A stretch of 64,000 nt of DNA, taken from Burkholderiales bacterium. Lineage in GTDB: Bacteria > Pseudomonadota > Gammaproteobacteria > Burkholderiales > Burkholderiaceae_C. The position numbers and the translations under genes were made by a program. The stretch is from contig JACRPO010000001.1 in the NCBI GenBank assembly GCA_016223165.1, forward strand, positions 62,001-126,000, in the 5' to 3' direction. Under the pieces are notes generated by a model that had not been told where the DNA came from, searched no databases, and was given only the letters and a program-made list of their open reading frames with translations. Below are positions 45,179-58,119 of this stretch, piece by piece. How positions within the stretch are numbered: position 1 is the stretch's first letter; each line of letters starts with the position of its first letter.

Positions 45179-46777
45179 ATGCAGCCCATTCGCCATGTCC
45201 TCATCGTCGGCGGCGGCACGGCCGGCTGGCTCACCGCCGCCTTCCTGGCGCGCACGCTCGGCACTGCCGCGGGTGGCGTGCGCATCACGCTGGTCGAGTC
45301 CAGCGAGATCGCCATCATCGGTGTCGGCGAGGGTTCGTTCCCATCGATCAAGGGCACGCTGTCGTCGATCGGCATCGCCGAGGCGAGCTTGCTGCGCGAG
45401 TGCAGCGCGACCTTCAAGCAAGGCGTGCGCTTCGACCACTGGGTGCGGCCGCCGGGCGCTCCGGCGCGCGGAGTGGGGGCGGGCCGCGGCGCGACAGCGC
45501 TCGGTGCCGACCACTACTTCCACCCGTTCAGCCATCCGAGCCAGCGCGCCGGTGCCCCGGAGCTGCTGCCCTACTGGCTGCTGGGCACGGCCGGCGAGGG
45601 CTGCGCGTTTGCCGAGGGCGCGACGCTGCAGAAGGCCGTGGCCGATGCCGGGCGGGCGCCCAAACGGGCCGGCGATGGCGACTACCTGGGGCCGATGAAC
45701 TACGCCTACCACTTCGACGCCGCGCGTCTCGCCGCGCTGTTGGCCCGGCAGGCACGGGCGCTGGGCGTGGCGCATGTGCTGGCCACGGTGCAGGAGGTCG
45801 AACTCGACGAGCAAGGCGCGATCGCTGCCGTGGTCACGCGCGAGGCGGGCCGGCTGCAGGCAGACCTGTACATCGACTGCACGGGCTTCCGCGCACGCCT
45901 GATCGGCGATGCACTCGGCTCGCCGCTGCGGCCGCTGGACGACGTGCTCTTCGTCGACCGCGCGCTGGCGATGCAGGTGCCCTACGCGCGCCCCGGGCAT
46001 CCGATCGCGTCGTACACCATCGCCACCGCGCACGAGGCGGGCTGGACCTGGGACATCGGGTTGCACGAGCGTCGAGGCATCGGCTACGTCTACTCGAGCC
46101 GCTACAGCAGCGACGAGCAGGCCGAGCGTGTGCTGCGCGCCCACATCGGCCCGGCCGCCCAGGCGCTGACACCGCGCCTGTTGAAGCTGCAGGTCGGCTA
46201 CCGCGAGGTGCAGTGGATCAAGAACTGCGTCGCCGTCGGCCTGTCGTCGGGTTTCCTGGAGCCGCTTGAATCCTCCGGCATCGGCCTCATCGAGACCGCC
46301 GCCTACCTGATCGGCTTCCTGTTCCCCTCCGACGGCAATACCGAGCCCGCGGCGCGCCAGTTCAATTCGATGATGCGGCAGCGCTACGAACGCATCGTCG
46401 ACTTCGTGAAGATGCACTACGCGCTCACGCAGCGCCGCGACAGTGCCTTCTGGATCGACAACGCCGACCCGCGCTCGATTCCGGAGTCGCTCGCCGAGCG
46501 CCTGGCGATGTGGCGCTGCCGGCCACCCCACCGCATGGACTTCGTGACCGACATCGAGATGTACCCGCCGTCGAGCTGGCAGTTCGTGCTCTACGGCATG
46601 GAATACCCCACCGACCTGGCGCCGCAGCGTGCCGCCTACCCGCGCGAAGCCGAGGCCGAGCGCGAGTTCGCGACGATTCGACAGCTCGCGCCGCACGCCG
46701 CCGCGGACCTGCCGCCGCACCGCGCACTGCTCGAGCAGCTGTGCGCGCAGGCCGAGCCGGCGCGCGCGGTGGCCTGA
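45179..46777 (+). CDS. Tryptophan halogenase-like flavoprotein of a sugar-uptake locus
   Basis: 532 residues from ATG 45179 (GTG 45173 is an alternative). FAD-binding GGGTAGW lies at the N-terminus, then GVGEGSFPSIKGTL, FKQGVRF, and DCTGFRARLIG. The flavin-dependent halogenase signature GWxWxIP reads GWTWDIG, so Pro is replaced, and the Lys in PSIK is offset from the catalytic Lys of PrnA-type enzymes as I recall them. It belongs to the subfamily found beside TonB receptors in carbohydrate loci, where halogenation has not been shown. It is divergent from the receptor under shared operators. Confidence 0.85.
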   Translation: MQPIRHVLIVGGGTAGWLTAAFLARTLGTAAGGVRITLVESSEIAIIGVGEGSFPSIKGTLSSIGIAEASLLRECSATFKQGVRFDHWVRPPGAPARGVGAGRGATALGADHYFHPFSHPSQRAGAPELLPYWLLGTAGEGCAFAEGATLQKAVADAGRAPKRAGDGDYLGPMNYAYHFDAARLAALLARQARALGVAHVLATVQEVELDEQGAIAAVVTREAGRLQADLYIDCTGFRARLIGDALGSPLRPLDDVLFVDRALAMQVPYARPGHPIASYTIATAHEAGWTWDIGLHERRGIGYVYSSRYSSDEQAERVLRAHIGPAAQALTPRLLKLQVGYREVQWIKNCVAVGLSSGFLEPLESSGIGLIETAAYLIGFLFPSDGNTEPAARQFNSMMRQRYERIVDFVKMHYALTQRRDSAFWIDNADPRSIPESLAERLAMWRCRPPHRMDFVTDIEMYPPSSWQFVLYGMEYPTDLAPQRAAYPREAEAEREFATIRQLAPHAAADLPPHRALLEQLCAQAEPARAVA

Positions 46778-46811
46778 CCGCGGCCTCGCCGCCCCACTGC
46801 CCGCAGGCCGA

Positions 46812-47876
46812 TCAGGCCGAGCGGCGCACGCCGCGGCGCAGGCGAGGCGGCGCGGTGGTGCCGCGTTCGACGAGGGCATGCGGCAGCACCGCTTCGCTGG
46901 CCGGTGGCGTCTCGCCCTGGCCCTTGGCGGTGGCGCGCGCCACGAGCATGTCCACGGCGGCGATGGCCATCTCGGCCACCGGCTGGCGCACCGTGGTCAG
47001 TTGCGGCCAGACGAGGCTGGCCATCGTCGAGTCGTCGAAGCCGGCCACCGACAGGTCACCCGGCACCTGGTGCCCGCTGCGCTGCGCGGCCATCACGGCA
47101 CCCATGGCCATGTCGTCGTTGGCCGCGAAGATCGCGCTCGGCGGCTCGGCCAATGCCAGCAATCGCTCGCACGCCTGCAGGCCGCTGCGGAAGGTGAAGT
47201 CGCCCGGCACCACCAGCTCGGGGTCGAGCGCGATGTGGTGCGCGGCCAGCGCCTCCAGGTAGCCCTGGTGCCGGCGCGGTGCCGCGGCCTGCGCCGGGTC
47301 GCCCTGGATGAAGCCGATGCGGCGGTGGCCCAGGCCGACGAGGAACTCGGTCATCTCACGCGCGGCCGCGGTGTCGTCCATGGAGACACGGCCGACCGCA
47401 GCACCGGCACTGCCCGGTGAGATGCGCACGCAGCGCACCTCGGCCTGCGCCAGCGCGGCCAGCACCTGCGGGTCGTCGCACACCGGTGGCGCCAGGATCA
47501 GCCCGTCGGGGCGCAGCGTGTGGACGAGGTGGCTCAGCTGGCGCTCGACATCGTGCGCGTTGTCCTCGAGCGACTCGACGACGAGGTGGTAGCCCAGGGC
47601 GCGGCAGCGAGCGGTGGCACCTTGCTGCAGGCCACCGACGAACTCGGCACTGGACACGTAGTACAGCAGGCCCAGCACATACGAGCGCGAACTGGCCAGG
47701 CTGCGCGCGAACACATTGGGCCGATAGTTCAGCGCCGTCACCGCGGCCAGCACGCGCTCGCGCATCTGCGGCTGCACGTTCGGCTCGTCGTTGAGCACAC
47801 GCGACACCGTCTTCATCGACACGCCGGCGTGGCGTGCCACGTCGGTGATGCGGGGGGCGGGGGAGCGTTGAACCAC
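46812..47876 (-). CDS. LacI-family transcriptional regulator
   Basis: 354 residues from GTG 47876; the start is uncertain because no clear ribosome site is visible. The N-terminal helix-turn-helix and hinge (RITDVARHAGVSMKTVSRVLN, VLAAVTALNYRPNVFARSL) precede a periplasmic-binding-protein-like effector domain (GLLYYVSSAEFVGGL, GHRRIGFIQGD, AIFAANDDMAMGA, VAGFDDSTMASLVWPQLTTV). It should repress the sugar operon through the twin GACAGCGCTGTC sites and be released by a sugar. It converges on the halogenase-like gene and is divergent from pth. Confidence 0.93.
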   Translation of the reverse strand: MVQRSPAPRITDVARHAGVSMKTVSRVLNDEPNVQPQMRERVLAAVTALNYRPNVFARSLASSRSYVLGLLYYVSSAEFVGGLQQGATARCRALGYHLVVESLEDNAHDVERQLSHLVHTLRPDGLILAPPVCDDPQVLAALAQAEVRCVRISPGSAGAAVGRVSMDDTAAAREMTEFLVGLGHRRIGFIQGDPAQAAAPRRHQGYLEALAAHHIALDPELVVPGDFTFRSGLQACERLLALAEPPSAIFAANDDMAMGAVMAAQRSGHQVPGDLSVAGFDDSTMASLVWPQLTTVRQPVAEMAIAAVDMLVARATAKGQGETPPASEAVLPHALVERGTTAPPRLRRGVRRSA

Positions 47877-48015
47877 TGAGCTGGTGCGGCGACGGAGGGC
47901 GCGCAACTGTGCCACAGGCGCGCGCCCGGCCCCCCCGGACGGGTCGTCGCCCGGCAGCGGGCCCCACTTCGGTGGCACTGTGCCCTGGGCGCCCCTCACA
48001 TAATCGCGCCCCATC

Positions 48016-48692
48016 ATGATTCGACTCTTCGTCGGCCTCGGCAACCCGGGCCCCGAGTACGAGGCCACGCGGCACAACGCCGGCTTCTGGTGGGTGGAAG
48101 CGCTCGCCGCCGAGCTCGGCGCGCGCTTCGCGCCCGAGCGCAGCTACCAGGCCCTCGTCGCGCGCGTCAACGGCAAGGCGGGTCGAGCGGGCGAGGGCGG
48201 CCCCGTCTGGCTGCTCGAGCCCATGACCTTCATGAACCGCTCCGGCGTCTCGGTGGCGGGGCTGGCGCGCTTCTTCAAGATCGAGCCGCGGCAGATCCTC
48301 GTCGTGCACGACGAACTCGATCTGCAGCCCGGCCAGGCCAAGCTCAAGCTCGGCGGCAGCGTCGCCGGCCACAACGGCTTGAAGGACGTTCACGGCATGC
48401 TCGGCACGCTGGACTTCTGGCGTCTGCGCCTGGGCATCGGCCACCCGGGCGTGAAGGCCGAGGTGTCCAATTACGTGCTGAAGCGGCCTTCGGCCGATCA
48501 CCGCGAGGCCATCACCAAGGCGATCGAGCAGTCACTCACCGCCGCGCCGCTGATGATGGCCGGCGACATGGACAAGGCACTCGCGCGCGTGCATGCCGGG
48601 CCGCAACGCGCGCACAAGCCGGCACCACCCGCTGCGCCTGTTCCGCCCGACGTGCCCGCGAAGCCCGCCGTACCCCGCAAGGAGACCGAGTG

Positions 48693-48693
<1 letters not shown>
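48016..48693 (+). CDS. pth: Peptidyl-tRNA hydrolase
   Basis: 225 residues. [20 protein letters not shown] carries Asn and the catalytic His; FMNRSGVSV and [26 protein letters not shown] complete the active site. It frees tRNA from dropped peptides. The last 35 residues are Pro/Ala-rich and longer than usual, and a short GRAGEGGP insertion occurs near residue 56. CATAAT lies about 15 bp before the start as a possible -10 box. Its stop overlaps the DUF4124-like gene start by one base. Confidence 0.96.
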
Positions 48694-51573
<2,880 letters not shown>

Positions 51574-51668
51574 GCGCGAGCCGCCGGATCAGGCCCGGCC
51601 GGCGCCGGGCCGCCCCCAGCCGGCCGGCGCCCCCTCGGGGGGCAGCGAGCGAAGCGAGCGTGGGGGCT
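51574..51668. repeat. REP-like GC-rich element between hisA and hisF
   Basis: Contains GCCCCCA (51612-51618) and TGGGGGC (51661-51667) as outer arms, CCCC/GGGG inner arms and the direct repeat GCGAGCG. From memory similar sequences recur between genes in Comamonadaceae and relatives; a diverged fragment (GGCGCTCGCTCCCCCTGG) lies in the rapZ-Lon gap near 26064. Function unknown. Confidence 0.55.
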
Positions 51669-52415
51669 TCATGACTTGCCGTTCATCTCGTCGGCGCGCT
51701 TCTGCGCGGCGGCGAAATCGAGCGCACCGCTGTAGATGCTGCGCCCGCAGATGACGCCGCTGATGCCGTCGGCCTCCGCGGCGCAGAGCTGTTCGATGTC
51801 CGGCAGGCCGGCGAGCCCACCCGAGGCGATGACCGGGATCGTCAGCGACTGCGCCAGCTTCACCGTCGCCTCGACGTTGATGCCGGTGAGCATGCCGTCG
51901 CGCCCGATGTCGGTGTAGATGACGGCCTCGACGCCGTAGTCCTCGAACTTCTTCGCCAAGTCGGCCACCTCGTGGCCGGTGAGCTTGCTCCAGCCGTCGG
52001 TGGCCACCTTGCCGTCCTTCGCGTCGAGGCCGACGATGATGTGGCCGCCGAAGGCGCTGCAGGCGTCCTTCATGAAGCCGGGGTTCTTCACCGCCGCGGT
52101 GCCGATGATCACGTAGCTGATGCCGTCGTCGAGGTAGCGCTCGATGGTGTCGAGGTCACGGATGCCGCCGCCCAGCTGCACCGGGATGCGGTCGTCGACG
52201 GCGCGCAGGATGGACTTGACCGCGCTCTCGTTGACCGGCCTGCCCGCGAAGGCGCCGTTCAGGTCGACGAGGTGCAATCGGCGGGCGCCGGCCTCCAGCC
52301 AGCGCCGCGCCATTGCGGCCGGGTCGTCGCCGAAGGTGGTCGCGGCATTCATGTCGCCTTGTTGCAGGCGCACGCACTTGCCGTCCTTGAGATCGATGGC
52401 AGGGATCAGCAGCAT
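51669..52415 (-). CDS. hisA: Phosphoribosylformimino-AICAR ribotide isomerase HisA
   Basis: 248 residues, full length. [21 protein letters not shown] holds the first catalytic Asp and [12 protein letters not shown] the second; the paired phosphate sites are GGGIRD and ASGG. The TIM barrel isomerises ProFAR in histidine synthesis. It follows hisH after 146 bp holding short direct repeats (AGAGAGGCC, CCAAATGG), and precedes hisF. Confidence 0.97.
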   Translation of the reverse strand: MLLIPAIDLKDGKCVRLQQGDMNAATTFGDDPAAMARRWLEAGARRLHLVDLNGAFAGRPVNESAVKSILRAVDDRIPVQLGGGIRDLDTIERYLDDGISYVIIGTAAVKNPGFMKDACSAFGGHIIVGLDAKDGKVATDGWSKLTGHEVADLAKKFEDYGVEAVIYTDIGRDGMLTGINVEATVKLAQSLTIPVIASGGLAGLPDIEQLCAAEADGISGVICGRSIYSGALDFAAAQKRADEMNGKS

Positions 52416-52561
52416 GGCTCGGGTGGAGCGGGTGGGGCGGAGGGTGGGGGAGTCAGTTCCGGTGCCGGCCGGGAGAGAGGCCAAATGGGTACCCAATGGG
52501 GAAGCAAGTGGGAAACCAAATGGCCGAGAGAGGCCGAGGGCCGAGAGGCAAGGGCAGCTGA

Positions 52562-53242
52562 TCAGGGCTTCCAATGCAGGAAGTTGCGGTACAGGGCCAA
52601 GCCCTGCACTGCGCTCTTCTCGGGGTGGAACTGGGTGGCAAAAATGTTATCCCGAGCCAGCGCGCTGGTAAAGCGCGGGCCGTACTCGGTCTCGCCGGCG
52701 GCATGGCGCGGCTCGGCGGGCGCGGCGTAGAAGCTGTGCAGGAAGTAGAACCAGCTGTCGTCGGGGATGCCGCGCCACAGCGCATGCACCCCACCGTGGC
52801 CGCCGGTCGCGCCGAGCTGGCGCACGCGGTTCCAGCCCATCTGCGGCACCTTGTAGCGGCTGCCGTCGGGCTGGCGCTGCGCGGGGCCGTCCAGGCGGAA
52901 ACGCAGCACGCGCCCCGGGATGAGGCCGAGGCCCGGCGTGTCCTGCTCCTCGCTGTGCTCGAGCAGCATCTGCATGCCCACGCAGACACCGAAGAGCGGC
53001 TTGTTCGCCGCGGCGTGCAGCACCGCCTCCTTCAGCCCCGAGTCCTGCAGCTCGCGCATGCAGTCGCGGATCCCCCCCTGCCCGGGCAGCACGACGCGCG
53101 TGGCCGCGTACACCTCCTCGGGGTTGGCGGTGAGGATCACCTTCACGCCGGCGCCTTCGGCACCGAGCGCGGCGTGCGCCACCGCCTGCGACACCGAGCG
53201 CAGGTTGCCCATCCCGTAGTCGACGACGGCGACGGTTTCCAT
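52562..53242 (-). CDS. hisH: Imidazole glycerol phosphate synthase glutaminase subunit HisH
   Basis: 226 residues. Class I glutamine amidotransferase: nucleophile Cys in [11 protein letters not shown] and His/Glu in [21 protein letters not shown] and VPQMGWNRV are further HisH blocks; the usual PGVGAF oxyanion strand reads PGQGGI here. It supplies ammonia to HisF. It lies 10 bp after hisB. Confidence 0.97.
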   Translation of the reverse strand: METVAVVDYGMGNLRSVSQAVAHAALGAEGAGVKVILTANPEEVYAATRVVLPGQGGIRDCMRELQDSGLKEAVLHAAANKPLFGVCVGMQMLLEHSEEQDTPGLGLIPGRVLRFRLDGPAQRQPDGSRYKVPQMGWNRVRQLGATGGHGGVHALWRGIPDDSWFYFLHSFYAAPAEPRHAAGETEYGPRFTSALARDNIFATQFHPEKSAVQGLALYRNFLHWKP

Positions 53243-53252
53243 GCGCGGCTTT

Positions 53253-53843
53253 CTAGAGCGACCCCTTGGTCGAGGGAATCACGCCGGCGCTGCGCGGGTC
53301 GGGCGCGAGCGCCATGCGCAGCGCGCGCGCGAAGGCCTTGAAGACCGTCTCGCACTGGTGGTGCGCATTCTCGCCCTTGAGGTTGTCGATGTGCAGCGTG
53401 ACACCGGCGTGATTGGCAAAACCCTGGAAGAACTCGTAGGCGAGCTGCGTGTCGAAGCCGCCGATCTGCGCCGCCTTGAACGCCACGCCCATGTGCAGGC
53501 CCGGGCGGCCGGAGAAGTCGACCACCACCCGCGACAGAGCCTCGTCCAGCGGCACGTAGGCGTGGCCGTAGCGCGTGATGCCGCGCTTGTCGCCCACCGC
53601 CTGCGCCACCGCCTGGCCGAGCGTGATGCCGACGTCTTCCACCGTGTGGTGGCCGTCGATGTGCAGGTCGCCGTCGGCCTCGATGGTGAGGTCGATGAGC
53701 CCGTGGCGCGCGATCTGGTCGAGCATATGGTCGAAGAAGCCGATGCCGGTGGCGAGCTTCGCGGCGCCGGCGCCGTCGAGGTCCAGCGCGACGCGGATCT
53801 TCGTTTCCTTGGTGTCGCGGCGGATGTCGGCGGTGCGGCTCAC
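53253..53843 (-). CDS. hisB: Imidazoleglycerol-phosphate dehydratase HisB
   Basis: 196 residues, single-function form. Metal-binding [27 protein letters not shown] and [19 protein letters not shown] are intact. The GTG start overlaps the hisC stop (GTGA). It dehydrates IGP to imidazole acetol phosphate. Confidence 0.97.
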   Translation of the reverse strand: MSRTADIRRDTKETKIRVALDLDGAGAAKLATGIGFFDHMLDQIARHGLIDLTIEADGDLHIDGHHTVEDVGITLGQAVAQAVGDKRGITRYGHAYVPLDEALSRVVVDFSGRPGLHMGVAFKAAQIGGFDTQLAYEFFQGFANHAGVTLHIDNLKGENAHHQCETVFKAFARALRMALAPDPRSAGVIPSTKGSL

Positions 53844-54949
53844 GAGGTCTCCTTCAGCGCTTCGCCCAGCGCCTGGACGAGCTGCCCGGTCTCGTCGGGC
53901 GTGCCCACGGTCAGGCGCAGGCAGTTGGCGAGCAGCGGGTGCAGCGCCGAGACGTTCTTGACGAGGATGCGGCGCTGCTTCAGAGCGGCGAAGGTGCGCG
54001 CGGCGTCGGGCACGCGCACGAGGATCATGTTCGCCTGGCTCGGAAACGCGGTGACGCCGGGCATGGCGGCCAGCGCCGAGGCGAGGCGCTCGCGCTGCTC
54101 GCGGATGCTCGCCGCCTGCCGCGCATATTCGTCGGCATGCTCGAGCGCGAAGAGTGCGGCCTCGGCATTGAGGACGCTGATGTTGAACGGCGGCCTGAGC
54201 TTTTCGACCTCGGCCACGACCTCGCGCGCGCCCATCAGGTAGCCGATGCGCACGCCGGCGAGGCCGAACTTGCTCATCGTGCGCATCACCAGCACGTGCG
54301 GGTAGCGGCGCATCAGCGGCATCGCGTCGCGCGAGGCGAAGGGCTGGTAGGCCTCGTCGAACACCACCAGCCCCGGCGCGGCCTGCACGAGACGTTCGAT
54401 GACCTGCTCGTCCCACAGGTTCGCCGTGGGGTTGTTGGGGCAGGCGAGCCACAGCAGCGTCGGGCGGTGCTGCTCGATCGCGGCGAGCATGGCCGCCTCG
54501 TCCAGCTCGAAGCGCGGCGTCAGCGGCACGCCGACGAAGGGCACACCCTGCAGTTTCGCCGACATCTCGTACATCACGAAGCCGGGCAGCGGCGCCATAT
54601 AGCAGGCGCCGGGCTTGTCGGCGGCCATGCAGAGCATCGTGATGATCTCGTCGGAGCCGTTGCCCAGCGTGAGTGCGCAGCCCTCGCCCAGCTCATGCAG
54701 GCCGGCGTGGCGGGCGAGTGCGGCGCGCAGGTCTTCGGTGCGCTCGGCCGGATAGCGGTTGATCGCCACGCGCGCCAGGCGCTCGCCGAGCTCGCGCTGC
54801 AGCGCCTCGGGCAGGCGGTGCGGGTTCTCCATGGTGTCGAGCTTGACGAAGCCGGCGCTCGGCTGGATGGCGTAGGCGTGCATCGACTGCACGTCCTGGC
54901 GCAACGTGCGCTGCAGACGGGCGGCGAGCGTGGGGGAGGGGGCGGTCAT
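53840..54949 (-). CDS. hisC: Histidinol-phosphate aminotransferase HisC
   Basis: 369 residues. Fold-type I PLP enzyme: [22 protein letters not shown], the PNNPT strand, DEAYQPF and the PLP-binding Lys in [14 protein letters not shown]. It converts imidazole acetol phosphate to histidinol phosphate. It lies 34 bp after hisD and overlaps hisB. Confidence 0.97.
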   Translation of the reverse strand: MTAPSPTLAARLQRTLRQDVQSMHAYAIQPSAGFVKLDTMENPHRLPEALQRELGERLARVAINRYPAERTEDLRAALARHAGLHELGEGCALTLGNGSDEIITMLCMAADKPGACYMAPLPGFVMYEMSAKLQGVPFVGVPLTPRFELDEAAMLAAIEQHRPTLLWLACPNNPTANLWDEQVIERLVQAAPGLVVFDEAYQPFASRDAMPLMRRYPHVLVMRTMSKFGLAGVRIGYLMGAREVVAEVEKLRPPFNISVLNAEAALFALEHADEYARQAASIREQRERLASALAAMPGVTAFPSQANMILVRVPDAARTFAALKQRRILVKNVSALHPLLANCLRLTVGTPDETGQLVQALGEALKETS

Positions 54950-54983
54950 GGTGGCGTTTCCGTCGATGGCGTTCAGCAGGGTG

Positions 54984-56384
54984 TCAACGGGCCGAGGCCG
55001 GGTCCAGGGCCGGGACCGCGAGGCGCAGTTCGGCCGCCCGGGCATGCGCCTGCAGGCCCTCGCCATGCGCGAGTTCGGAGGCGATCGGCCCGAGCACGCG
55101 CGCGCCCGCTTCGCTGACCTCGATCAGGCTGCTGCGCTTCTGGAAGTCGTAGACGCCAAGCGGCGACGAGAAGCGGGCCGTGCCCGAGGTCGGCAGCACG
55201 TGGTTGGGCCCCGCGCAGTAGTCGCCGAGGCTCTCGCTCGTGAAGGCGCCGAGGAAGATCGCGCCGGCATGCCGCAGCAGCGGCTCCCAGCGCTGCGGCT
55301 CGCGCGAGCTGATCTCCAGATGCTCGGGGGCGATGCGGTTGCTGATCTCGCACGCCTCTTCCAGGCTGCGGGTGCGCACGAGCGCGCCGCGCCCCTCCAG
55401 GCTGGCGCGGATGACCTTCCGGCGCGGCAGCGTGGGCAGCAGGCGATCGATGGCGCGCTGCACTTCGTCGAGGTAGGCGGCATCCGGGCAGAGCAGGATG
55501 CTCTGCGCCAGCTCGTCGTGCTCGGCCTGGCTGAAGAGATCCATCGCCACCCAGTCGGCGCTCGTGCTGCCGTCGGCCAGCACGAGGATCTCGCTCGGGC
55601 CGGCGATCATGTCGATGCCCACCTGCCCGAACACACGCCGCTTGGCGCTGGCGACGTAGGCGTTGCCGGGGCCGGTGAGCTTGTCGACGCGCGGGATGGT
55701 CGCCGTGCCGTAGGCGAGCGCCGCCACCGCCTGCGCGCCGCCGATGGTGAAGATGCGGTCGACGCCGGCGATGGCGGCCGCGGCCAGCACGAGCGCGCTG
55801 CGCTCGCCGCGCGAAGCCGCCGCGCCGGCGCCGCCCCCGCCGCCGGTGGCGACGCTGCCCGCCACCGGCGTCGGCGCCACCATGATGATCTCGCCGACGC
55901 CGGCCACCTGGGCCGGCACGGCGTTCATCAGCAGGCTCGACGGATACGCGGCCTTGCCGCCCGGCACGTAGATGCCCACGCGGTCCAGCGGTGTCACCTT
56001 CTGGCCGAGCAGCGTGCCGTCGGCGTCGCGATAGGTGAAGCCGCGGCCGCAGGCCTCGAGCTGGCGTTCGTGGTAGGCGCGGATGCGTGCTGCCGCCGTC
56101 TCGAGCGCCACGCGCTGGGCGGACGTGATCGACGCGAGCGCCTCGTGCAGCTCGGATCTCGTGATCTCGAGCGCCGCCACCGTGTCGGCCTGCAGGCCGT
56201 CGAAGCGCGCCGTGTACTCGAGCACCGCGGCGTCGCCGCGCCGGCGCACGTCGGTGACGATGTCGCCCACCGCCTGCTCGATGGCCGCATCGGTGTCGGC
56301 CGACAAGTGCAGCAGCTGCTGGAAGCGGGCCTCGAAACCGGCCGTCGCGGTGTCGAGCCGCGCGATGCGCACCGGGGCACTCAT
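54984..56384 (-). CDS. hisD: Histidinol dehydrogenase HisD
   Basis: 466 residues, about 25-30 longer than most. [58 protein letters not shown] and [18 protein letters not shown] (zinc/NAD sites) are intact. The extra length is a Gly/Ala-rich insertion at about 174-197. It catalyses the last two steps of histidine synthesis. Its ATG overlaps the hisG stop. Confidence 0.97.
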   Translation of the reverse strand: MSAPVRIARLDTATAGFEARFQQLLHLSADTDAAIEQAVGDIVTDVRRRGDAAVLEYTARFDGLQADTVAALEITRSELHEALASITSAQRVALETAAARIRAYHERQLEACGRGFTYRDADGTLLGQKVTPLDRVGIYVPGGKAAYPSSLLMNAVPAQVAGVGEIIMVAPTPVAGSVATGGGGGAGAAASRGERSALVLAAAAIAGVDRIFTIGGAQAVAALAYGTATIPRVDKLTGPGNAYVASAKRRVFGQVGIDMIAGPSEILVLADGSTSADWVAMDLFSQAEHDELAQSILLCPDAAYLDEVQRAIDRLLPTLPRRKVIRASLEGRGALVRTRSLEEACEISNRIAPEHLEISSREPQRWEPLLRHAGAIFLGAFTSESLGDYCAGPNHVLPTSGTARFSSPLGVYDFQKRSSLIEVSEAGARVLGPIASELAHGEGLQAHARAAELRLAVPALDPASAR

Positions 56385-57052
56385 CGCTGCGCTCCCACCG
56401 CCTGCTCGAAGGCATCGATGAGCGCGCGCAGCGGCTCGCGCTTGATCTTCAGCGCGGCCGCGTTGACGACCAGCCGCGCCGAGATGTCCATGATGCGTTC
56501 GACCTCGACGAGGCGGTTCGCCTTCAGCGTGCTGCCGGTGGAGACGAGGTCGACGATGGCGTCGGCCAGGCCCGTGAGCGGCGCCAGCTCCATCGAGCCG
56601 TACAGCTTGATGAGGTCGACGTGCACGCCCTTGGCCGCGAAGTGCTGGCGCGCCGCCTGCGTGTACTTCGTCGCCACGCGGATGCGCGAGCCCTGGCGTA
56701 CGGCGCTCGCGTAGTCGAAGTCCTCGCGTGTCGCCACGCTCATGCGGCAGCGCGCGATGCACAGGTCCAGCGGCCGGTACAGGCCCGTGTTGCCGGTGCC
56801 GCCGGCGCCGTCTTCGGCCCCATGCTCGAGCAGCACGTCGAGCCCGGCGACGCCGAGGTCGGCGCCGCCATGCTGCACGTAGGTGGGCACGTCGCTGGCG
56901 CGCACCAGCACGACGCGCAGGTCGGGGCGGTTCGTCGCGAGGATGAGCTTGCGGCTCTTCTCGGGGTCGTCCAGCACGTCGATGCCGGCCGCGGCCAGCA
57001 ACGGCAGAGAGTCGTCGAAGATGCGTCCCTTGGACAAGGCCAGCGTGATCAT
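56381..57052 (-). CDS. hisG: ATP phosphoribosyltransferase HisG (short form)
   Basis: 223 residues, the short form that needs HisZ as regulatory subunit; hisZ is not in the window. [16 protein letters not shown] starts the protein and the PRPP-binding [17 protein letters not shown] is intact. A Gly/Ala/Asn-rich insertion of about 12 residues lies at 79-90. It is the first his gene, 104 bp after the BolA gene; in many relatives murA is located in this gap. Confidence 0.96.
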   Translation of the reverse strand: MITLALSKGRIFDDSLPLLAAAGIDVLDDPEKSRKLILATNRPDLRVVLVRASDVPTYVQHGGADLGVAGLDVLLEHGAEDGAGGTGNTGLYRPLDLCIARCRMSVATREDFDYASAVRQGSRIRVATKYTQAARQHFAAKGVHVDLIKLYGSMELAPLTGLADAIVDLVSTGSTLKANRLVEVERIMDISARLVVNAAALKIKREPLRALIDAFEQAVGAQR

Positions 57053-57156
57053 CGGATGCAGTCAGGTTGGCAACCGGAGCACGCGCGGAGGGCCACTGGG
57101 AACCGCGCCTTCGCCAGGGGCGCGCAGCGGCTTCCCGCGGCGCGCCGCAGGAAGCG

Positions 57157-57450
57157 TCAGTGGTGGTGGTGCACGGACGAGCCGGCCGCCTGCGCGGTGG
57201 GCGCGGCGGCAAACTCGGCCGGGGTGAGGGTCTTCATCGAAAGCGCGTGGATCTGCGCGCGCATTCTATCGCCGAGCGCGGCGTAGACGCGCTGGTGCCG
57301 GCGCACGCGCGCCAGGCCCTCGAACTCGGCCGAGACGATGGTGGCGAAGAAGTGCCGGCCGTCGCCCTCCACCTCGAGGTGCGTGCAGGGCAGGCCGGCG
57401 GCGATGAAGCCGCGCACTTCTTCGACCGTGGGTTCGCCGCCGGGGGCCAT
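57157..57450 (-). CDS. BolA-family protein
   Basis: 97 residues. [38 protein letters not shown] and the [14 protein letters not shown] ending match the BolA/IbaG family, which pairs with monothiol glutaredoxins in Fe-S trafficking. The position before hisG suggests the IbaG (YrbA) type. The C-terminus ends in four His after a short Ala-rich tail. Its ATG overlaps the ClpP-like stop by one base. Confidence 0.9.
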   Translation of the reverse strand: MAPGGEPTVEEVRGFIAAGLPCTHLEVEGDGRHFFATIVSAEFEGLARVRRHQRVYAALGDRMRAQIHALSMKTLTPAEFAAAPTAQAAGSSVHHHH

Positions 57451-58049
57451 CAGGCGAGGTCCTTCTGGCGCTCGATGACGCGCGAGACGATGCCGTAGGT
57501 CACCGCCTCGCCGGCACTCATCCAGTAGTCGCGCTCCATGTCGGCGAGCACCTTGGCCAGCGGGTGGCCGGTCTCGCGCGCCACGACGGCAGCGATGCGC
57601 TCGCGCGTCTTGATGATCTCCTTGGCCTGGATGGCGATGTCGGTGGCGCGGCCGCCGGCGCCGCCTGCGGGCTGGTGGATCATGAAGCGGGTGTTGGGCA
57701 GGCACACGCGCCGCTCCTTCGGTGCGGCGAGGAAGATGTGCGTGCCCGCGCTCGCCACCCAGCCGCTGCCGATGGTGGTGACCGGCGCGCGCACGAAGCG
57801 CACCATGTCGTGGATGGCGTCGCCCGACTCGACATGCCCGCCCGGCGAACTGATGAGCATGTGGATGGGCGCTTCCGATTCCTGCGCCAGCAGAATCAGC
57901 CGCTCGCAGGTCTGGCGCGCCGTCTTGTCGTCGATCTCGCCGAAGACGAGCACGAAGCGCGATTTCAGCGACAGCGCCTCCATCAGGCTGCTGCGGCCTT
58001 GGGGCTTCGGGTCTTCGGTGGCAGGGGCTGCAGGGGTTTCGGTGGGCAT
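57450..58049 (-). CDS. ClpP-family serine peptidase
   Basis: 199 residues. Catalytic triad Ser100 (GSGWVASAG), His125 (FMIHQP) and Asp174 (MERDYWMSAGEAVTYGIV), all conserved. The N-terminal 30 residues are Pro/Ala-rich and lack the usual ClpP propeptide. No clpX or tig is adjacent, so this is probably a paralogue outside the main clpPX locus. Association with a Clp ATPase is inferred. It lies between the ABC-2 permease gene and bolA. Confidence 0.9.
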   Translation of the reverse strand: MPTETPAAPATEDPKPQGRSSLMEALSLKSRFVLVFGEIDDKTARQTCERLILLAQESEAPIHMLISSPGGHVESGDAIHDMVRFVRAPVTTIGSGWVASAGTHIFLAAPKERRVCLPNTRFMIHQPAGGAGGRATDIAIQAKEIIKTRERIAAVVARETGHPLAKVLADMERDYWMSAGEAVTYGIVSRVIERQKDLA

Positions 58050-58119
58050 GGGGGGTTCACTCTCCGCGATGGCGGCGATTATCGGCCGCGCGCTGGGGTC
58101 GGGCCATCGGCGGGGGTCA

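Noticed and set aside
45166..46269. ATG at 45166 with a better-placed GGAGGG than the halogenase-like start
   Set aside because: It opens a different frame with Arg/Ala-rich, non-protein-like sequence overlapping the real gene.
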